A stretch of DNA of 9,569 nucleotides from Halobacteriales archaeon SW_10_68_16 (GTDB taxonomy: Archaea; Halobacteriota; Halobacteria; Halobacteriales; Haloarculaceae). The first letter of the stretch is position 1, and every line of letters starts with the position of its first letter. Positions 1 to 5,936 of this stretch are shown here, in pieces. Position numbers and translations under genes: made by a program. Below the pieces are notes generated by a model that did not search any database, was not told the DNA's origin, and was given only the letters and a program-made list of their open reading frames with translations. The stretch lies in the NCBI GenBank assembly GCA_003023485.1, contig PXSG01000100.1, positions 1 through 9,569 on the forward strand. Direction: 5' to 3'.

Positions 1-478
1 GGCCCTCGACGAAGACCTCCTGCCCGGCCGCTCCATCGAGGGCGTCTCCACCGCCGCGCTTTATGCGGCGGCCCGACAGGCGGGGACCCCGCGCTCGCTC
101 GACGAAATCGAAACGGTCTCCCGCGTGGAGAAAGACGAGATCGCGCGCACCTACCGCTACGTCGTGCGCGAACTCGGCCTCGAAATCAAGCCGGCCGATC
201 CCGAGAGCTACGTGCCCCGCTTTGCCTCCGACTTGGAGCTCTCCGAGGAGGTCGAGCGCCGCGCGCGCCAGCTCCTCGAGAACGCCAAGTCCGAGGGTGT
301 CCACTCCGGGAAGTCGCCGGTGGGACTCGCGGCGGCGGCGGTCTATGCGGCCTCGCTCCTGACCAACGAGAAGGTCACCCAGAGCGAGGTCTCGGAGGTC
401 GCGAACATCTCCGAGGTCACCATCCGGAACCGCTACCACGAACTCCTCGAGGCGGAGGACAGCGTTCCCGGTCTGTAA
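1..478 (+). CDS. tfb: Transcription initiation factor IIB (TFB), C-terminal part, 5' end outside window
   Basis: TFB bridges TBP on the TATA box and RNA polymerase, and reads the BRE element next to TATA. The reading frame enters from the left edge and 158 residues are visible before the TAA at 476-478. It begins inside the first cyclin-like repeat (GRSIEGVSTAALYAAARQAG), followed by the linker and the complete second cyclin repeat (SGKSPVGLAAAAVYAA). It ends with the BRE-binding helix-turn-helix (VTQSEVSEVANISEVTIRNR). The zinc ribbon and B-finger would lie upstream, outside the window. Haloarchaea usually carry several tfb paralogues, and which one this is cannot be told from the C-terminal core. 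The next gene starts 112 bases downstream on the same strand with its own likely promoter, so co-transcription is not needed. Confidence 0.95.
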   Translation, partial: ALDEDLLPGRSIEGVSTAALYAAARQAGTPRSLDEIETVSRVEKDEIARTYRYVVRELGLEIKPADPESYVPRFASDLELSEEVERRARQLLENAKSEGVHSGKSPVGLAAAAVYAASLLTNEKVTQSEVSEVANISEVTIRNRYHELLEAEDSVPGL

Positions 479-590
479 GCGGCGCAACCGGTTCTGCAGT
501 GGCGCAAGCGGGCCGCTCGTCCCGGATACTATCGATTCCCGGAAACAGTCGGTAAAATTAAGTACAGGAATTGGTCATACGTGTTAGTGG
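479..590. other. tfb-tbsP intergenic region with two short direct repeats
   Basis: The 112-base gap holds two direct repeats: GGCGCAA at 481-487 and 501-507, and TCCCGGA at 520-526 and 537-543. It also holds the palindrome AACCGGTT at 486-493. The TCCCGGA pair, 17 bases start to start, lies just upstream of the AT-rich promoter-like stretch and could be a protein-binding site. No T-rich archaeal terminator is obvious after the tfb stop codon. Confidence 0.4.
552..562 (+). promoter_or_regulatory. Probable TATA box for tbsP
   Basis: The run GTAAAATTAAG is an AT-rich island in otherwise high-G+C DNA. Its centre lies about 34 bases before the ATG at 591. With an archaeal TATA-to-start distance of about 25-27 bases, transcription would begin close to the start codon. 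That gives a very short leader, as is usual in haloarchaea. No Shine-Dalgarno sequence is seen before this ATG, which agrees with a leaderless or nearly leaderless message. Confidence 0.55.
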
Positions 591-1406
591 ATGATCCGTT
601 CGAATCAGATCGAAGAGACCGTCGGTGACGCGTTGTCGGCAGGAATCGAGGGGGCGCAGGATGGACTCTTCGTCGTCAATCCATCGCGGGACGCCATCCA
701 GGGGCTGGTCACGGTGCTCGCGGAGGCCGACGCGCCACCGGCGGTTCGACTGTTCGCCGCCGAGGAACCGCTCAAGGAGATCGCGGACGACTTCCTGATC
801 GCCAGTGCCATCGCGGACCTGGTCGACTCGGGCGCCCTGTCCGTGCGAACGCTCTCGACCGAGCCGACCGGGACGCTGCTGGTCTCGGAGACGTCGGTCG
901 TCTCGCTGGTCGAGAGTACCGGCGGGGTCGCGGCGCTCGCGACCACCGAGGAGTCGTTCGTCTCGGAGACCGTCGGCGTCTTCGAGTCGCGGTGGGACGG
1001 CGCCCCGGAGTTCCAGCTCCGGACGCCGGCGCGGTCGACCGTCATGGAGACGCTGGAGAGCGACATCGGACCCGACGCGGCCGCCGATTTCGAGGCCATT
1101 CTGACGTCCCTGGAGACCGCCAGGGGCAACGGGGACGGCCTCGACGAGGTGACGGTCAGCCTGCTCGTGGCGGCCAGGAACGGCGAACTCCTCTACGACA
1201 TCAGCAAGTGGGGCGAGGACATCGGCCTGGCGAGCAAGGCGACCTTCTCGCGGACGAAGTCGCGCCTGGAAGACAACGGCCTGGTGGACACCGAGAAGGT
1301 ACCCATCGACGTCGGGCGGCCGCGGTTGCGGCTGCTGCTCCGTGGCGACCTCGCGTCGGCCGACCCCGGCGAACTCGCCGCCACCGTACAGGAACGGTTG
1401 GCATAG
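591..1406 (+). CDS. tbsP: TbsP-family transcriptional regulator (DUF5821-type)
   Basis: This is a 271-residue acidic protein with two parts. Residues 1-140 form an alpha/beta N-terminal domain with the motif LFVVNPSRDAIQGLV at 26-40, typical of the haloarchaeal family first annotated as DUF5821 and later named TbsP. Residues 185-250 form a winged helix-turn-helix: LLVAARNGELLYDISKWGED, a recognition segment around ASKATFSRTKSRLEDNGLV, and a basic wing at GRPRLRLLL. As I recall, TbsP of Haloferax works with TrmB to control a glyceraldehyde-3-phosphate dehydrogenase gene. The name rests on remembered family features, not a search, and targets here are unknown. The start at 591 is preceded by a TATA-like box at a suitable distance. 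It ends 30 bases before the YcaO-type gene, so the two are likely co-transcribed. Confidence 0.8.
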   Translation: MIRSNQIEETVGDALSAGIEGAQDGLFVVNPSRDAIQGLVTVLAEADAPPAVRLFAAEEPLKEIADDFLIASAIADLVDSGALSVRTLSTEPTGTLLVSETSVVSLVESTGGVAALATTEESFVSETVGVFESRWDGAPEFQLRTPARSTVMETLESDIGPDAAADFEAILTSLETARGNGDGLDEVTVSLLVAARNGELLYDISKWGEDIGLASKATFSRTKSRLEDNGLVDTEKVPIDVGRPRLRLLLRGDLASADPGELAATVQERLA

Positions 1407-1412
1407 AGTTTT

Positions 1413-1436
1413 CCCCTCGCCCCCCGAGGGAGGGGT
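1413..1436 (+). promoter_or_regulatory. Shine-Dalgarno and possible hairpin before the YcaO gene
   Basis: A GGAGG at 1429-1433 lies 3 bases before the ATG at 1437, a short spacing. The same bases can pair with upstream ones. CCCTCG at 1414-1419 is complementary to CGAGGG at 1425-1430 around a five-base C loop. The alternative pairing CCCCTC (1413-1418) with GAGGGG (1430-1435) covers the ribosome-binding site completely. This could tune translation of the second cistron, but it may be only a G/C-rich coincidence. Confidence 0.4.
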
Positions 1437-3137
1437 ATGTCCGTCGAACTCGTCGGCTCGGGGCCGGCAGCCGGGGCCGTCCGCGCGGCCATCGAGGATG
1501 TCGACACGCCGGTCCGGGAACGGGACAGCGAGGACCTGACCGACCCCGACCTCGCCGTGGTGGTCGGCCAGGTCGGTGACGGTGTCTTCGAGCAGGTCAA
1601 CGAACACGCCACGGCGCAGGGGACCCGCTGGCTCGCGGTCGAACTCGGTGGCGTCGGCGGCTTCCCCGTGACCGAGGCGTCCGTGGCGGGGTTCGGGCCC
1701 GGTTCGGGCTGTTACGAGTGTCTGAGTGCCCGCGTGAGCGCGAACCTCGACCCCGAGGCTGACCCCGCCGCGGCACCCCCCGCACAGACGGGCCGGTTCG
1801 CGGGGGCCGTCGCCGGCCGCGACGCCGCGCGGTATCTCTCCGGCGGCGAGGCACCGTTCGGCCAGGTGACCGAGATTCCCCACGCCACCCGGGAGTTTCT
1901 CCCGTTGCCCGGCTGTACCTGTGCCGGGGACCGAGACGGGTCGCTCGACCGGAACCACGTCGACCGAAACCTCGACGAGTCCCTCGCCCGCGCCGAACGG
2001 GCCATCGACGAGCGACTCGGCGTCGTCGCGGAGGTCGGCGAGGCCGAATCCTTCCCCGCGCCCTACTACCTCGCACGGGTGTGTGACACGGCGGGGTTCA
2101 GCGATGTCGCCGCGAGCAGCCAGGCAGCCGGGGTCGCGCCCGGGTGGGACGAGGCGTTCATGAAGGCGCTGGGCGAGGGCTTCGAGCGGTACTGTGCCGG
2201 CGTCTACCGCGCCGAGAACTTCGAGGCGGGGCGTCCCGACGACGTCTCCGGCGCCGTCCCCCCGTCGGCGTTCGTCTGCAAGGGCGACCCTGCCACCGGA
2301 ACCGGGCGGGCGTGGGTCCCCGGCGAGCACCTGGCTACCGGCGAGACAGTACACCTGCCGGCGGAGTTCGTCTACCATCCGCCGCCCTCCCGGGAGTGTC
2401 GGCCGCCGACCACGACGGGACTCGGTCTCGGCAACTCGGGCACCGAGGCGCTGCTCGCCGGACTGACCGAGGTAATCGAACGCGACGCCACCATGCTGTC
2501 GTGGTATTCGACGTTCGAGCCCCTGGGGCTTTCCGTCTCCGACCCGGGCTTCGAGACGCTCGCGGCCCGGGCGCGCTCGGAGGACCTCTCGGTGACGGCG
2601 CTTTTGGTCACGCAGGACGTCGACGTGTGGGTGGTCGCGGCCGCCGTCCACCGCGAGGAGTGGCCCGCATTCGCGCTCGGATCGGACGCGGCATTCGACC
2701 CCCAGCACGCGGCGCGGTCGGCGCTCGCGGAGGCACTCCAGAACTGGATGGAACTGCGCGGGATGGGCAAAGCGGCCGCGGGCGAGGCCACAGGAGCCAT
2801 CGGCCGGTACGCGGAGTTCCCGCCGGCCGCGCAGTCGTACGTCGATCCGCCCTCGGTCGTCCCGGCCGAGTCGGTCGGGCCGGACGAACCACCGACGGGG
2901 ACCGACGCGCTCGAACGGGTGGTAGACGCGGTGGACGCGGCCGGGCTCGACGCCTACGGTGTCCGGACGACGACGCGGGACGTCGCGGACCTGGGGTTCG
3001 AGGCCGTCCGCGTGCTGGTGCCCGAGGCACAGCCGCTCTTCTTCGGCGAGGCCTACTTCGGCCACCGTGCCGAGTCGGTACCCGAATCGCTGGGGTTCGA
3101 ACCGGCGCTCGACCGGGACCACCACCCGTTTCCGTGA
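1437..3137 (+). CDS. Fused E1-like/YcaO cyclodehydratase-type protein
   Basis: The 566-residue protein joins two modules. Residues about 1-165 are an E1-like, leader-binding type domain with a cysteine tetrad suited to zinc (C92 and C95 in CYEC, C160 and C162 in CTC). Residues about 200-566 are a YcaO domain, which uses ATP to activate a peptide backbone amide for azoline or thioamide formation. The expected acidic nucleotide/magnesium motifs are present: E247, E250, R251 (ALGEGFERY); GLGLGNSGTEALLAGLTEVIERDA with E345, E348, R349; and E432/Q435 (EALQNW). The end, HHPFP, has prolines like the catalytic tail of TOMM cyclodehydratases, but not a full PxPxP. No precursor peptide, dehydrogenase or TfuA partner is visible, so the substrate is unknown. 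It sits 30 bases behind tbsP and is convergent with the DUF63 gene, 21 bases between stops. Confidence 0.88.
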   Translation: MSVELVGSGPAAGAVRAAIEDVDTPVRERDSEDLTDPDLAVVVGQVGDGVFEQVNEHATAQGTRWLAVELGGVGGFPVTEASVAGFGPGSGCYECLSARVSANLDPEADPAAAPPAQTGRFAGAVAGRDAARYLSGGEAPFGQVTEIPHATREFLPLPGCTCAGDRDGSLDRNHVDRNLDESLARAERAIDERLGVVAEVGEAESFPAPYYLARVCDTAGFSDVAASSQAAGVAPGWDEAFMKALGEGFERYCAGVYRAENFEAGRPDDVSGAVPPSAFVCKGDPATGTGRAWVPGEHLATGETVHLPAEFVYHPPPSRECRPPTTTGLGLGNSGTEALLAGLTEVIERDATMLSWYSTFEPLGLSVSDPGFETLAARARSEDLSVTALLVTQDVDVWVVAAAVHREEWPAFALGSDAAFDPQHAARSALAEALQNWMELRGMGKAAAGEATGAIGRYAEFPPAAQSYVDPPSVVPAESVGPDEPPTGTDALERVVDAVDAAGLDAYGVRTTTRDVADLGFEAVRVLVPEAQPLFFGEAYFGHRAESVPESLGFEPALDRDHHPFP

Positions 3138-3158
3138 AAGAGCGTGGGACCGCGGCGC

Positions 3159-4304
3159 TCAGATGCCCAGCGTGACACGGACCATATCGCGCGTTCCGGG
3201 GCCGAGGCCGACGGCGACGATGGCGACGAGCAGCATCACCGCGTAGCGGGGGCTCTCCTCGACGAACTCCTCGTCGAAGATGGCGAGGATGGCGACCGCG
3301 ACGACGATCTTGACGACGAGGAACGGCCAGGAGTCGCCGACAACGGCGGTCACCGACGCGGGCTGGACGGCCTGTGTGACGTCGATGATGATGCGGTTGA
3401 CCACGTGTTTGGGGGTGTACTCGCCGACGCCGAACAGTGACGTCCAGTCCGAGGCGATGACGTTCGCGACGCCGTCGATGGCGTGGGCCCAGAGCACGAC
3501 CAGTCCCATGTAACCCGTCCCGGCGTGGATGGACGGCCTGTACCGGTTGATGGCGGCGTAGACGCCGTACGCGATGGCCGTCGCCGCGCCCATCGTGATG
3601 ACGAACACCATCGGGTTCCAGCCGACGTAATCGGTCGTCGCCGCCAGGAAGACCAGATACAGCGTCGTGACCCCGAGGACGAGGCCGCCGATCAGCCGGA
3701 GCGGCCGGTAGTAGTTCTCGACGCGGCCGGTCCGGGCGAGCCACATGCTTGCGAGGATGGCCCCGAGCGTCACGAAGAAGACCGTGAAGTAGATGAAGGG
3801 GCTGATGATGAGCCCGCTCCAGGGGACGTCGACCGGCGGCGCGACGCCGGCACGGCGGGCCGAGACAAAGGAGTCCTCAACGGCCCGGAGGACGCCACCG
3901 AAGAGCATGAACGGGACCAGCGCGAAGAAAAATTGGCGGTAGGGTTCGAGGTCCAGTCGCTGGAGGAGGTAGTACACCCCCACGAGCATGAACACGAGCA
4001 CCACCATGTACCCGACCGTGGAGACGGGGGTGTAGCCGGGCACCGCGACGAAGTGCTCGGGGACGCGCGCACACCCGCCAGCGGCCACTCCGGCGACGAC
4101 CTCGCCGGTCGCCCGGACGTAGACGAGACAGGACTCGCCCAGCCCGTCGGCGACCACGGGCCCCCAGAAGTACCGCCACAGGAACCCCCAGTAGACCCGT
4201 TCGGTGAAGGCGACGGCACCGCCGGCGATGGTCGCGACGCCCCCGACCAGCGCGGCCAGCCAGGCCACCTCCGGACGGAGTCCGTACCGCTCCTCGAAGC
4301 TCAT
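3159..4304 (-). CDS. DUF63 family membrane protein
   Basis: This 381-residue integral membrane protein has about eight to ten hydrophobic segments, for example around residues 13-33, 99-114, 125-138, 166-189, 204-222, 232-250, 264-283, 328-343 and 354-368. Family landmarks of the archaeal DUF63 group (PF01889) are visible: FWGPVVADG at 46-54, LRAVEDSFVSAR at 139-150, ISPFIYFTV at 167-175, LWAHAIDGVANVIASDW at 271-287, and the C-terminal GPGTRDMVR. No biochemical function is known for the family. The reading frame is open further upstream, but that part is Arg/Gly-rich and overlaps the phosphatase gene. The ATG at 4304 (MSFEERYGL) gives the normal family N-terminus and lies 77 bases after the phosphatase stop codon. 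The two genes may be one transcript, since no clear TATA box lies between them. Confidence 0.93.
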   Translation of the reverse strand: MSFEERYGLRPEVAWLAALVGGVATIAGGAVAFTERVYWGFLWRYFWGPVVADGLGESCLVYVRATGEVVAGVAAGGCARVPEHFVAVPGYTPVSTVGYMVVLVFMLVGVYYLLQRLDLEPYRQFFFALVPFMLFGGVLRAVEDSFVSARRAGVAPPVDVPWSGLIISPFIYFTVFFVTLGAILASMWLARTGRVENYYRPLRLIGGLVLGVTTLYLVFLAATTDYVGWNPMVFVITMGAATAIAYGVYAAINRYRPSIHAGTGYMGLVVLWAHAIDGVANVIASDWTSLFGVGEYTPKHVVNRIIIDVTQAVQPASVTAVVGDSWPFLVVKIVVAVAILAIFDEEFVEESPRYAVMLLVAIVAVGLGPGTRDMVRVTLGI

Positions 4305-4381
4305 GGTGGACGTGCCGCGGCGGGCCCTGTTGAGCGTGTCGGTCCCGTGCGCCCGCCACACACTGTCGCCCTGGCCCGGTT

Positions 4382-5206
4382 TCAGCCCGAACCGTCCTCG
4401 CCCATCGCTTCGAGGACCGCGTCGTGGGCCTGCCCGTTCGAGACGACCAGCCCCTCGCTGTCCCGCTCCCAGGGTTCCCCGTGTCGGTCGGTGACCCTCC
4501 CGCCGGCCTCGCGGATCATGTGGACGCCCGCAAGCGAGTCCCACGGGTGGGGTCGGGCGGGCATGTACGCGGCGTCCAGGCCGCCGGCAGCGACCAGCGC
4601 GAGCATGCCCTGCATCGAGCCCATCCGCCGGAGGTCGCCAAAGCGCTCCGCGCTCGCACGGAAGAGCGCTGCGTGCTCCTCACCACGGCCCATCGGCCAC
4701 CAGCCCAGCAGGCCGACGGCGAACGTCTCCGGGTCGGTCCGCTCGCTGACGGCCATCGGGGACCCGTTGCGGGTGGCACCCTCGGGACCCGACGCGTAGA
4801 TGTCCTCCTCGGCGGGGAGGTACGTCGCCGCCCCGACTGTCTCGCCGTCGACGACCGCGGCGACGCTGGTGGTCCAGAAGCGGAGTTCGCGGACGAAGTT
4901 CGCAGTCCCGTCGATGGGGTCGACCACCCAGGCCGCTTCGGTCTCGGGAACCGACTCCCGTATCTCGACGTCCGTGACACCCGGCGGGAGGGCGTCCTCC
5001 TCGCAGACGAGTGCGTCGGCCGGGAACGCCTCGCGGAGGGTGGTGACGACCTGCTCCTGTGCTTCGCGGTCGGTCGCCGTCACGAGGTCGTTCTTGTCCG
5101 CCTTGCTCTCGACATCCAGGTCCGTCCGGAACTGCTCGCGTGCGACCGCCCCGCCGGCGCGCGCGGCCCGCTCTGCCACCACTGCCCGCCGCGTCGTGTC
5201 CGACAT
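4382..5206 (-). CDS. Inositol monophosphatase family phosphatase
   Basis: The 274-residue protein belongs to the Mg-dependent, lithium-sensitive phosphatase superfamily (inositol monophosphatase, and in archaea often also fructose-1,6-bisphosphatase). The catalytic signatures are complete: KNDLVTATDREAQ at 38-50, the metal ligand Glu in VCEEDA at 67-72, motif A WVVDPIDGTANF at 93-104 (metal ligands D96 and D99), and motif B PWDSLAGVHMIREAGG at 221-236 with D223. Length is normal for the family. The substrate cannot be fixed from sequence; myo-inositol-1-phosphate and fructose-1,6-bisphosphate are both possible. The ATG at 5206 gives the expected N-terminus (helical, basic, then the DVESKADKND stretch). 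The DUF63 gene follows 77 bases later on the same strand. Confidence 0.93.
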   Translation of the reverse strand: MSDTTRRAVVAERAARAGGAVAREQFRTDLDVESKADKNDLVTATDREAQEQVVTTLREAFPADALVCEEDALPPGVTDVEIRESVPETEAAWVVDPIDGTANFVRELRFWTTSVAAVVDGETVGAATYLPAEEDIYASGPEGATRNGSPMAVSERTDPETFAVGLLGWWPMGRGEEHAALFRASAERFGDLRRMGSMQGMLALVAAGGLDAAYMPARPHPWDSLAGVHMIREAGGRVTDRHGEPWERDSEGLVVSNGQAHDAVLEAMGEDGSG

Positions 5207-5250
5207 GCCCGGCCCTGCGTCGTCGCGACTGTTAGCGGCGTCGGTTTCGT

Positions 5251-5309
5251 ACAGCCGACTACAGTTCCGGACTGCCTGTAGGAGCTCCCGCCTGACTGCT
5301 CGCGGCTGT
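5251..5309 (-). repeat. Nested inverted repeats between the small gene and the phosphatase gene
   Basis: ACAGCCG at 5251-5257 pairs with CGGCTGT at 5303-5309. Inside it, CTACAG at 5259-5264 pairs with CTGTAG at 5276-5281 across an 11-base loop. The outer arm touches the stop codon of the 53-residue gene. The region could fold in RNA as a two-level stem and may act as a 3' end signal or as structure in the leader of the phosphatase message. There is no T-run after it. Confidence 0.4.
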
Positions 5310-5470
5310 CAGGTCCCGATCCGGTGGCTCAACACCGCCTCCTCGTGCTCGGTGAACTCTCCCTGTTCGCCCGCAGAATCCTCGACTGCCGGCACGAGTG
5401 GTGCGCCCGTGTTCTCGGCGTCCGTGAAGTGCCGGTACATGGATGGTGTCGTACCATCACGGTCTGTCAT
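5309..5470 (-). CDS. Small acidic hypothetical protein (53 aa)
   Basis: The predicted protein is 53 residues, starting MTDRDGTTPSMYRHFTDAEN and ending HEEAVLSHRIGT. It is acidic as expected for a haloarchaeal protein, with no Cys, membrane segment or motif I recognise. The ATG at 5470 is chosen because a strong TATA-like run lies about 38 bases upstream. The extra upstream residues of the open frame run through that AT-rich promoter and read KNHYIYYGG, unlike a haloarchaeal protein. The gene lies between tRNA-Leu and the phosphatase gene on the same strand, 102 bases before the latter. I cannot assign a function. Confidence 0.6.
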   Translation of the reverse strand: MTDRDGTTPSMYRHFTDAENTGAPLVPAVEDSAGEQGEFTEHEEAVLSHRIGT

Positions 5471-5501
5471 GGTGGTCTGTTCGGCGCGTAGGCGTCCCCC
5501 G

Positions 5502-5520
5502 TAATAAATATAATGATTTT
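5502..5520 (-). promoter_or_regulatory. Strong AT-rich promoter (TATA box) of the 53-aa gene
   Basis: This nearly pure A/T run reads TATATTTATTA on the minus strand at 5512-5502 and is the most AT-rich stretch in the window. Its centre is about 38 bases from the ATG at 5470, which predicts a leader of roughly 10 bases. Its strength suggests that the small gene is really transcribed. Confidence 0.65.
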
Positions 5521-5553
5521 TCGTGTTGTTTGTGGGCGGCTGACAGGAAGGGG

Positions 5554-5569
5554 AGAACCTGGTGGTTCT
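5554..5569. repeat. Perfect 6-bp inverted repeat, AGAACC-TGGT-GGTTCT
   Basis: AGAACC at 5554-5559 and GGTTCT at 5564-5569 form a perfect hairpin around a TGGT loop. It lies downstream of tRNA-Leu and about 34 bases upstream of the TATA run of the 53-residue gene. It could be an operator or part of the tRNA 3' end signal. Confidence 0.35.
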
Positions 5570-5582
5570 GAGACGGAGTATC

Positions 5583-5611
5583 GCGAGGGAAGATCGCTCC
5601 CGTACGGGGTC
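5583..5611 (+). repeat. Inverted partial copy of the tRNA-Leu gene
   Basis: On the plus strand this stretch begins with GCGAGGG, identical to the 5' acceptor strand of the adjacent tRNA-Leu. It then has AAGATC, GCTCCCGTA and GGGGTC, which match the tRNA's AAGATC-C-GCTCCCGTA-GGGGTC (end of anticodon loop to end of variable arm) with one base missing and one extra C. The D arm and most of the anticodon arm are absent. The copy points opposite to the tRNA gene. In the tRNA primary transcript this trailer would therefore be complementary to the variable arm. The core CCCGTACGGG (5599-5608) is also a perfect palindrome. Confidence 0.6.
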
Positions 5612-5631
5612 GGCCGTAGCGACCTCCGGCA

Positions 5632-5718
5632 TGGTGCGAGGGAAGGGATTTGAACCCTTGGACCCCTACGGGAGCGGATCTTGAGTCCGCCGCCGTTTCC
5701 CGGCTTGGCTACCCTCGC
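5632..5718 (-). tRNA. tRNA-Leu, anticodon CAA, with encoded CCA
   Basis: A class II tRNA reads on the minus strand. The acceptor strands are GCGAGGG (5718-5712) and CCCTCGC (5642-5636). The D arm is GCC...GGC with GG in the loop. The anticodon stem is GCGGA/TCCGC around CTCAAGA, giving anticodon CAA. The long variable arm has CCC/GGG around GTA, and the T arm is AAGGG-TTCAAAT-CCCTT. The discriminator is A at 5635, followed by CCA at 5634-5632, so the 3' CCA is encoded. Mature length without CCA is 84 bases. No intron is present. It reads leucine UUG codons. Its promoter lies about 31 bases upstream. Confidence 0.97.
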
Positions 5719-5743
5719 ACGCGTTCCCCGCTCGGGGCCCCGC

Positions 5744-5753
5744 GATATTAAAG
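5744..5753 (-). promoter_or_regulatory. TATA box of tRNA-Leu
   Basis: CTTTAATATC on the minus strand is an archaeal TATA-like box with its centre about 31 bases before the tRNA 5' end. Between it and the gene lies the palindrome CGGGGCCCCG (5733-5742). The box starts only four bases after the stop codon of the upstream short reading frame. Confidence 0.65.
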
Positions 5754-5756
5754 CCG

Positions 5757-5936
5757 TCACTCCTCGGCAGCGTCACCGTTCGCGATAGCCTCCGCGCCGA
5801 GTTCGACGTCGTTGCGACAGGCGACGGAGCGACGCCGGAGATAGACGACTCCCGTTTCGGTGGCTGCCACGACGATCGGTTCCGAAATCTGCCGGGTGCC
5901 GTCGTCGTCCTCGTAGACGAGGCCGTCCGGCGCCAC
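5757..5936 (-). CDS. Short hypothetical protein, GTG start (59 aa)
   Basis: From the GTG at 5934-5936 to the TGA at 5757-5759 the frame encodes 59 residues: VAPDGLVYEDDDGTRQISEP, then a beta-rich stretch with GVVYLRRRSVACRNDVELGA, then an acidic end. Codon use and acidity look like a genuine haloarchaeal protein. No family is recognised. The same frame stays open upstream to about 6160 without any ATG or GTG, and the nearest residues (SGSELLIEDIIDDSEDPFGT) also look protein-like. The real gene may therefore be longer, with a start lost by a frame change. An ATG frame in another register, 6084-6004 (MEHNQTFISSTVEEVQTGTA), would join it if shifted. An AT-rich stretch at 5966-5973 would suit the GTG start. 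Confidence 0.5.
   Translation of the reverse strand: MAPDGLVYEDDDGTRQISEPIVVAATETGVVYLRRRSVACRNDVELGAEAIANGDAAEE

Noticed and set aside
558..3125. 855-codon open frame on the minus strand opposite tbsP and the YcaO gene
   Set aside because: It is a shadow of high-G+C codon bias. The protein is Arg/Gly/Pro-rich with no domain, whereas the plus-strand frames show clear families and acidic composition.
4304..4544. Upstream 80-residue extension of the DUF63 protein
   Set aside because: It is Arg/Gly-rich, overlaps the phosphatase gene, and precedes the normal family N-terminus MSFEERYGL.
3483..4799. 438-codon plus-strand frame opposite DUF63 and the phosphatase
   Set aside because: It has a low-complexity His/Arg/Pro/Asp-rich translation, and the opposite strand carries well-supported conserved proteins.
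5632..5718. Intron in tRNA-Leu
   Set aside because: The anticodon stem and seven-base loop fold directly without an insertion.
5309..5936. Either small protein as the precursor peptide for the YcaO enzyme
   Set aside because: Neither has a Cys/Ser/Thr-rich core or a leader-like N-terminus, and both lie more than 2 kb away on the other strand behind other promoters.
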